A program made the position numbers and the translations under genes. Shown piece by piece: positions 57,673 through 64,000 of a stretch of DNA of 64,000 nt; the stretch's first letter is position 1, and each line of letters starts with the position of its first letter. Source of the stretch: Clarireedia homoeocarpa (Eukaryota; Ascomycota; Leotiomycetes; Helotiales; Rutstroemiaceae). Below the pieces are notes generated by a model. It did no database searches, was not told where the DNA came from, and saw only the letters and a program-made list of their open reading frames with translations. The DNA is taken from positions 124,001-188,000 of the forward strand of contig LNKV01000015.1 in assembly GCA_001465935.1 (NCBI GenBank), written 5' to 3'.

Positions 57673-57723
57673 GTCTGTCTGTCTGGCTGTGTGGCTGTCT
57701 GGCTGTCTGGCTGTCTGTCTGTC
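57673..57723. repeat. CTGT/CTGG tandem repeat
   Basis: About 50 bp of CTGTCTGT and GGCTGTCT units. Confidence 0.8.
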
Positions 57724-58101
57724 GTTCGAGAGCTTGGATTTACCCCACCTCGCCCATCTCTTTTGATAAAACCACTTCACCCGCCCACTGCGCTCACAAA
57801 TTGGCTGGGTCTGTGCTGTCGTGTGGCTGTGGCTGTGGCTGTGCTGTGGTCTGTCCCGAATGTTATGTTCGCGCTTCCGCTACCAACCATCATCATCATA
57901 CAAATTACAAGGCTGAGAGGAAGCATGCCAACCCACATCCATAGCTTATATCTTCATTCCATGCGCAACTACTGATAGACCGCAACCAGTTTTATGCCGC
58001 GAATGCGACTTAGGTGTGATCGTTCTCTGCTTCTGTGCGGTGGCGCCTTTTATTCTCCGTAATCGCTTTCCCTTGCATTATCCACATTGGAGCTTGCAAA
58101 T

Positions 58102-58642
58102 ATGACATGGCTTTCAATGATAGGAGGCACGTTGTATTATCTGCTCCTGCCGGTTTACCTCATCTTCAATTGGCTGCTGGCTCTTCTGGGCCTTGCTTTA
58201 GCTCCAGCGCTACACGTGGGAAATGCTTTATCATCCACTTTACTTCTTCCGCTGAGAATACTGGCTAAATTCGAGGTACATCATTGACCACCCCATTCAT
58301 ACCAATGACACTGCATCTAAACTTCTTCAGGCTCTGTTCATCTTTCTCGGCTCGGCGCTTCTTGTTGGTTTAATCACGGGCTCAATCTTACACCTCTCGT
58401 CCAGTGTTCTTATTTCGGTGTTAAATTTATCGCCAGTTGCAGAGGAGTCGGGTCGCTCTGCAGCGTCAGTTCGCTCTGCCCAAGCCCAGAAGCAGCGAGG
58501 CAGTAAACAAGATCCTTTGAAGTGGAAGATTGATCCCTCGGTAGAGAAAAATTATGCCGCGTGGTTAGAGAAGGATGGTGGGAGAATAGTCGAGCAGGGA
58601 CTACTGGCGCAGACCATAATTGAGGAGGACGATGATTCTTAG
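58102..58642 (+). CDS. Small membrane protein of unknown function
   Basis: Not recognised. Two exons (58102-58275, 58331-58642) give 161 residues. Two hydrophobic hairpins are visible: residues 8-35 (GTLYYLLLPVYLIFNWLLAL and on) and about 58-85 (ALFIFLGSALLVGLITGSIL). Each begins and ends at charged residues. The C-terminal 75 residues are soluble, Ser/Arg/Gln-rich, then KWKIDPSVEKNYAAWLEKDG, ending in an acidic DDDS. It runs 74 bp to the convergent KAE1 stop. A long hairpin-type hydrophobic pair suggests a membrane-inserted or lipid-droplet/ER protein, but this is inference. The phase-0 intron and coding composition make the gene itself likely. Confidence 0.75.
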
Positions 58643-58716
58643 GATGGGTTATGACGAACATGGATTTGGCGCGTCTCTAGACTCGCATAGTCGCGATTTC
58701 AAGTGCCGTGATAGCT

Positions 58717-59766
58717 TCAGTCTCTCCAGTTGACAAACACCTCATCCGTCCTAAATCTTTGTGTGCATGTACTTTCTGACAACGGAGTACGAAAGCCAGT
58801 CTTGTATGCCATTAATCCAGCTTGGGCAATCATGATACCGTTGTCAATACAATAGCGCTCATCCGTTGCAAAGACACTTCCCCCGCGGTCTCTCGCCATC
58901 AGCCCCATCATCTCTTGTAACCTTTCATTGCAGCCAACTCCGCCTACTATCAAGACTTGATTGCTTCCCACATGAGCCATAGCTCTCTCAGTAATCTCCA
59001 CTAACATCGCATAGACAGTTTCCTGCAAGCTGAAGCACAGATCCGCCGTAGTAATCGTCTCACCGGTGATAGGATCCTTTTGTTCGGGGTTTGCCTTCAA
59101 TTCCGCTGCGAGGATGTCGATACTTGCTAGAATTCCGGAAAAAGAACAGTCCATCCCCTTCACCGCATATGGAAGATCTAATAGCACCTTTCCCTTCTTT
59201 GCTAGTTGTTCAATGTTGTATCCTGGAGCTGGATCGTTACTGATCTCTAAGGTTCTCGCAAATCGATCAAGGCAATTCCCCACCGCAATGTCAAGAGCCT
59301 CCCCAAATATGCGATATCGTTGCTCTGCATATGCAATGACCTGGGTATTTCCACCACTGACGTACAAAACCACCGGATTTTGCGCCCCAGTAATTTCCCG
59401 ACCCATTTCTATATGTCCAACACAGTGATTGACCCCTACCAGGTCTTTACCCCACAGTAAGGAGAGCATTCGAGCCGCGACGGCCACGCTTGTTAACGGT
59501 GCTCCCATTCCAGGGCCTTTAGTATAGCAAATACAATCAATATCTGCAACCTTCACCCCAGCCTGAGCCATGGCTTGCTTCACCAACTTTACTACCCATG
59601 ATCGATGGTGTTTTGCGGTGTCTTTTGGCAGGAAGCCTTCACCTGGAGGTGTAATAAATGTATGTCGGATGTTCGAAAGGATCTTCGCAGGTTTGCCTTC
59701 CGCTGGGTGTGATATAATACCGATACCCAGTTTGTTGGCACTACCTTCAAGGCCGATAGCGATCAT
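58717..59766 (-). CDS. KAE1: tRNA threonylcarbamoyladenosine synthase subunit Kae1
   Basis: Catalytic subunit of the KEOPS complex, which makes N6-threonylcarbamoyl-A37 in ANN-decoding tRNAs. A single exon of 349 residues, typical eukaryotic length. ASKHA fold with the N-terminal IGLEGSANKLGIGI, YTKGPGMGAPL, the metal-binding HxxxH in NHCVGHIEMGRE, the VSGGNTQV phosphate loop, and GGVGCNERLQEMM, ending CTQRFRTDEVFVNWRD. No mitochondrial presequence is present, which separates it from Qri7. It is one of few intronless genes in the window. Confidence 0.97.
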   Translation of the reverse strand: MIAIGLEGSANKLGIGIISHPAEGKPAKILSNIRHTFITPPGEGFLPKDTAKHHRSWVVKLVKQAMAQAGVKVADIDCICYTKGPGMGAPLTSVAVAARMLSLLWGKDLVGVNHCVGHIEMGREITGAQNPVVLYVSGGNTQVIAYAEQRYRIFGEALDIAVGNCLDRFARTLEISNDPAPGYNIEQLAKKGKVLLDLPYAVKGMDCSFSGILASIDILAAELKANPEQKDPITGETITTADLCFSLQETVYAMLVEITERAMAHVGSNQVLIVGGVGCNERLQEMMGLMARDRGGSVFATDERYCIDNGIMIAQAGLMAYKTGFRTPLSESTCTQRFRTDEVFVNWRD

Positions 59767-60297
59767 GTTGGCCGTTGTCAGCTTTTCTTTCGATTGCAGA
59801 TAAAATCAAAGAGGGGTTGATGATAGATAAATAATCTGCCACTGAGGTTGGGCGAGGTTGGGTAGGCACAGCTAATCGATAAGGATTAGTTCTATGCTGA
59901 ACAAATCCATCCATTCGCGCGTCCATACGAAGTAGAAGATGACAAAATGCCCACCATTATTCCACCACCATTTAGTATACACATCTAGAATTGGCAACGT
60001 TATACCGACTATCTACACATAAAACATTCATGAACAGCCACTTTGGATTTTGATATTGTGAATGATTGTGACAGTGCGAAGTTATCTTGCTGACCTTCAT
60101 TCAGCCCCACATTCTGACCTATCTAGGACTAGGGCCCCTTGATTTATTCGGTTCATTTTAGCGACTCTACCAAATGTCGCTGGTGTGGGAGTTAAGAATT
60201 TACTTGCGTTCATGCGACACGTACAGACTGCTTTGCTTCATTACACGCAGCTCAACTACTACCTCGGATTTCACACAGCGGGGAAAGTCTGCCAGAT
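59767..60297. other. Divergent promoter region, KAE1 / RKM4-like
   Basis: 531 bp. Nothing recognised; short frames only. Confidence 0.5.
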
Positions 60298-61977
60298 ATG
60301 GAGGTCGACGATTTTGAAGCCAGGACTGCAGCTTTCGCATCGTGGCTTGCCGAAATGGGTATCCGGATCAGCCCTAAAATAACACTGGCTGATCAGCGAG
60401 CTGAGGGTCGAGGACGAGGTGTCGGTATGGGCCTATCTTCTCTACCATTCCTATTCTTCAAGCGCTCACTATCTCTGAACCCGGATATGTTGTGTCTTGG
60501 ATCAGCAGTTTCCAGATTGCATGATACGAAAGGGTCTCGCTAATGTCTTACAGTGGCTCAAGACGACATTGAAGATGACGAAGTCCTTTTCAGCATCCCA
60601 CGCAATGCCGTTTTGAACATGCATACCATCGCAAATACCTCAGTTTCTCCCTTTTTGGGGAATTTGAATGCTATGCCTAGCTGGTTGGTACGTTACCTCC
60701 GGCTTTCCCACCGGAGTTCCGGGCAACTTTGGCTAACTACAATATAGGCGCTCACGGCAATACTCATGGCGGAGGGCCAACGCAAAGAATCCAAGTGGGC
60801 ACCTTACCTCGCGATATTACCAAACCAGCTTAACAGCTTAGTGTTCTGGTCTGAAACCGAACTCGCAGAACTGCAGGCAAGTGCGGTCGTTAAGAAGATA
60901 GGGAAGAAGGGCGCCGAGGATATGTTCTCTAGGCATGTTGCCCCTCTCGGTCTTGATCAGTATAGTGTGGAAATGTGCCATAAGGTGGCATCTGTGATAA
61001 TGGCATACGCATTTGATATTCCGGATCCGTCAGAAGAACCGTCTTCCGGTGGCAAAGAACAAGAAGCCGATGACGACCTGGTCTCCGACAATGGAGAAGA
61101 TGAGAGAACTATCTTGTCCATGATACCTTTGGCAGACATGCTCAATGCCGATGCTGACAGGAATAATGCTCGTTTGGTGTGTGACAACGAAGACTTGGAG
61201 ATGAGAGCTATTAAGGCAATTACCAAGGGCGAAGAAATCTTCAATGAGTTTGTGCTCCCCTTCATTCATACCTTACGACTACAAGTCTCACGCAGCATAT
61301 ACTGATCATTCATCTCTAGCTACGGTCAACTTCCTAGATCAGATTTACTGAGGCGATATGGATACGTCACAGAGAGATACTCTGTTTACGACGTTGCTGA
61401 AATATCAACTGAGCTCATTGTTTCTGCATTCCGCAATGGCAAGGTTCACTCTACTATAGCAAAACTTTCTCCTGAAAGCCTCAAAACACGTCTTGAGTTA
61501 GCTGAAAGAGAAGGCGTTCATGAAGAGTCTTTCGACCTAGTACACCCCAGTGCCGATGAACCCAGTATTCCTGACGAGCTTTTGGCATTCTTATATATCT
61601 TGCTCGTCAACGAAGATCATTTAAAGGCCATCTTGGACTCGCAAAGTAGCTTGCCTAGCCGGTCTAAGCTTACAACTGAACTTGCAGGGGAGGTCTTGAA
61701 GACGCTTCTGGAAACCAGAGAAAAGGAGTATTCAACAACCGTGGAGGAGGATGAACACCTGTTTCAGAATTCAAACCTGCCATTACGAACAAGCATGGCG
61801 ATTCAAGTACGCCTCGGGGAGAAGAACGTGCTGCGAGCAGCCATGCGGGAAGCAAGCACCTTTACGGGCAGTAATCAACGTATGAGACTCGCCCCTTCAA
61901 AGATAGCCACCGAGAAAGGTGGAAAGAGAAAGGCAGAAGACTTGGGACAAGCAAGAAAAAAGGGTCGCTCGCGCTAG
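60298..61977 (+). CDS. SET-domain lysine methyltransferase, Rkm4-like
   Basis: Non-histone SET methyltransferase of the RKM/RuBisCO-type group; closest by eye to Rkm4 (which methylates ribosomal protein eL42). Four exons (60298-60424, 60554-60687, 60748-61247, 61320-61977) give 472 residues. The SET N-part is RGRGVVAQDDIEDDEVLFSI, the insert is helical with a Glu/Asp-rich loop, then IPLADMLNADADRNNARLV (the NHxxxAN-type SAM pocket), AIKAITKGEEIFNDYGQLPR with YG of the SET active site, and RRYGYV. The C-terminal RuBisCO-LSMT-like helical domain follows, and a Lys/Arg-rich tail (KKGRSR) may be a nuclear signal. The donor GAgtttgt is weak, but the join restores the NDYGQLPRS motif. Confidence 0.88.
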
Positions 61978-62348
61978 GCGCACAGGAACACGAAGCAATC
62001 CATCTGCGATGATGTCACCAAATACCTTCCTGAGTTTGGGACAACTGTGGAGGAGATCAATAGTCAGGTTTATTCCCGGTCCTGTGTCATCATTTCTAGC
62101 GGAATTTCGCTCATAGTGAGCGCTAAAATACAACAGGTCTTTCAGACACCTTCGCCGGCGTCTTCGGACAGAATTTCTAATATCAACAAATCAACGCTCG
62201 GCCCTTCCCTGGGCAACGCCCCCTCCTGTCCGTGGCCCCGTCAAAATTCATGCAGAAGGGTGATTTACAGTGAAGCCTTCAAGTGTGAAATGGCTTCGAA
62301 TAGGATCGTTAGGTGAGAATGACGATTAGTCGTCGTGGAGAGAGGTTT
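61978..62348. other. Convergent 3' spacer, RKM4-like / EPL1
   Basis: 371 bp between two convergent stop codons. No gene seen. Confidence 0.5.
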
Positions 62349-63940
62349 TCAAGAATTGGGTTGGTTCGTTGGTTGTACTGCCGGAGGACCAATCGCTTTG
62401 TTCCCAGGGCTACCACCACTGCCACTAGTGCTCTTGTGGTATACTCTCTGGCGGTGCGGGTCCGGATAGAGGTGTAGGGACAGAGGTATCGTGGATCTGA
62501 ACTTCAGACATTTTGTGTCATACGGATCTACCTCATATACGGGTTGCCCATCATCATCATCATCGCCTTGATCATATTTCCACCGATCGAATGTCCTTTC
62601 ATCTAGGCTCTTACTAGCTGTAGACATACCTCTACGATCTATCCACAACCGACCACCACGACCAATGCGTCTACGATATGCTGGTTGGCCACGGTGCTCG
62701 TCTTCTTCCGGAGGGCTACCGTACCGTACTGTCACGGCATCCCCTTTCTCCTGCTGTATTGGCGACGACTGATCAAACGATTCTGAGGTTACGGATGATG
62801 GCGGTGTCAACAAATACTGATATTGAGCGGTAGCAGGACGGAAACCTGTGCTTGAACCTTGTGCTTCGACTGGTAAGAGCGGCTCCCTTGTGCAGTCAAT
62901 ATAGTTCTCATTCCATTTGGTGTGCTGAGCAGATTTCTCTTCGAGTTCCCTCTGCAGCATGTTCTCTTTTTGGGCCAGCTGATCACTCAATAAGACGAGA
63001 TCGGTGTCAATAGGGCGACCATCAGGACGACTCGGTATACGAAGCTGGCTTGGAGGTCTCGGCAGGACTTGCATCTCTGAAGCCTTCCTCTTCTGCGGCT
63101 ATGACAAATTAGCATCAATCTGCAGCAAACCACAACAGAGAGCGGCAAGCATACCTTCTGATTGATAAGATCATCGTCATCGTTCTTGATGCCCATCTTG
63201 ACTTTGAGACTCTTGAGCTCAGTTCGTGATTCGAATACCGATCGCTCGCACTGCAGGAGATTCTTTTTGAAGACTTCTCTTTCAGTAGCCATACGGGTCA
63301 ACTGTCGAGCATCTTCCAATTCCTTTCTCAGCTTTCTGAGTTTGTCGGTAATCTGCATGTCTCGAGCTCTTGTTTTCCTTGTGATTCGGACTTCACGACG
63401 ACGGAAGCAGACATATGGATCGCCTTCATCATTGTCCTGGTGAGTCTCGAACTTCAAACTTGGTTGCAAACCATGATTACCGCACGCTAGTCTTCGAGTT
63501 TTCCAGTACTCATAAATTTCTTTCGCATAATCGGGTACCTTTTCATCCCCCCTTTCCTTCATGGCTTCTTTCATAGCGTCGAAACTCACCACGGTATTGT
63601 CGATAGAGGCATAAGGTGCTTGTGTATCAGCAGTTTCTTCAAATAGATCCATGAGCTTTTCGAAGTCATCCTCTGAAAGCTGCGAAGATGCAGATTTCTT
63701 TTTGTTATATTCTTTAAGAAAGACATCGTCTTCAGTACTCATATTATACTGACAACCAGTGCATTCCTCAACTGTTTGGGAAAAGCGGATGTAAGTAGCA
63801 GGTTTGTCAAACTTCCTCGAATACAAAGCGTCATAGTCAATGTCGGCACCCTCCTCCGCAGGAGGCGCCGGAATCTCGTTGGGCGCATCTTTATCTCCTG
63901 CAGAGGTACTTGCCGCCAAAGCAGCTTGAAGATGGTATTC
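62349..63940 (-). CDS. EPL1: Enhancer of polycomb-like protein EPL1, 3' exons (partial)
   Basis: Subunit of NuA4 and Piccolo histone acetyltransferase complexes. The two last exons are seen (63940-63155 and 63098-62349); the 5' end lies right of the window. The first seen exon starts KEYHLQAALAAS (with the Lys from the missing exon), then the EPcA region DKPATYIRFSQTVEECTGCQ YNMSTEDDVFL, DDFEKLMDLFE and YAKEIYEYWKTRR, the PYVCFRRREVRITRKTRARD block, and a long coiled coil (QITDKLRKLRKELEDA). The last exon is Pro/Gly-rich and ends QPTNQPNS. About 512 residues are present. The bases 63941-64000 read as the intron. Confidence 0.92.
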
Positions 63941-64000
63941 CTTCACAGTAACGCATTAGCACAACCAATCACGTGATGATAATGGATATATGATGATGAA

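Larger units (their letters stand above)
57221..58101. other. Divergent promoter region rich in microsatellites
   Basis: 881 bp between the SNF1 beta subunit and an unknown membrane protein gene. Holds a (GATT)n run (57395-57419), a CTGT/CTGG block (57673-57723) and a TGTGGC block (57809-57854). No gene seen. Confidence 0.55.

Overview
The window is nuclear DNA of a filamentous ascomycete (Pezizomycotina). The evidence is dense short spliceosomal introns of about 45-130 nt with fungal branch sites, short intergenic spaces and the gene content (fungal URC1, FUR1-type UPRTase, Bur1, Ypk9-type P5B ATPase, Myo2, Epl1). The protein sequences feel most like Leotiomycetes (Botrytis/Sclerotinia relatives), but that placement is an impression, not a computed result. 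I resolved 31 gene-level features, most with exon-by-exon phase checks that give uninterrupted reading frames. No virus, transposon, rRNA, tRNA or CRISPR was recognised.

Layout. 0-8.5 kb: tail of the rRNA-processing factor FCF2, mitochondrial ribosomal protein uS10m, mitochondrial TrpRS and cytosolic SerRS tail to tail, and the Rheb GTPase. 9.6-18.8 kb: the cohesin release factor WAPL, uracil phosphoribosyltransferase, transcription elongation factor ELF1 and an 18-exon GTP-cyclohydrolase-II-like URC1. 19-28.8 kb: a small unknown Ser-rich protein, ribosomal protein eS1, a decayed or frameshifted unknown gene, a Rab18-like GT-Pase, an ABHD11-type hydrolase and a ZUP1/C78 peptidase. 29.7-43.3 kb: Bur1 kinase, a complex I NDUFB2-like subunit, a CFA-synthase-like methyltransferase, a 17-exon P5B ATPase, NAP1 and phosphoglycerate dehydrogenase. 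44.8-64 kb: class V myosin, a 10-exon cytochrome P450, ITPase (HAM1), AK6/FAP7, SNF1 beta subunit, an unknown small membrane protein, KAE1, a Rkm4-like SET methyltransferase and the 3' two exons of EPL1, which runs off the right edge.

How they work together. Most are unrelated housekeeping genes. The clearest functional association is uracil phosphoribosyltransferase beside URC1, separated only by ELF1. Both activities belong to the URC route of uracil breakdown described in Lachancea kluyveri. The URC1 protein has altered GTP cyclohydrolase II motifs, as expected of that family. Other points of interest are two GC-AG introns, several micro-exons (3, 9, 10, 14, 17, 17 and 21 coding nt) and a stretch at 22.8-23.6 kb that reads as a once-coherent protein gene broken by single-base frameshifts.
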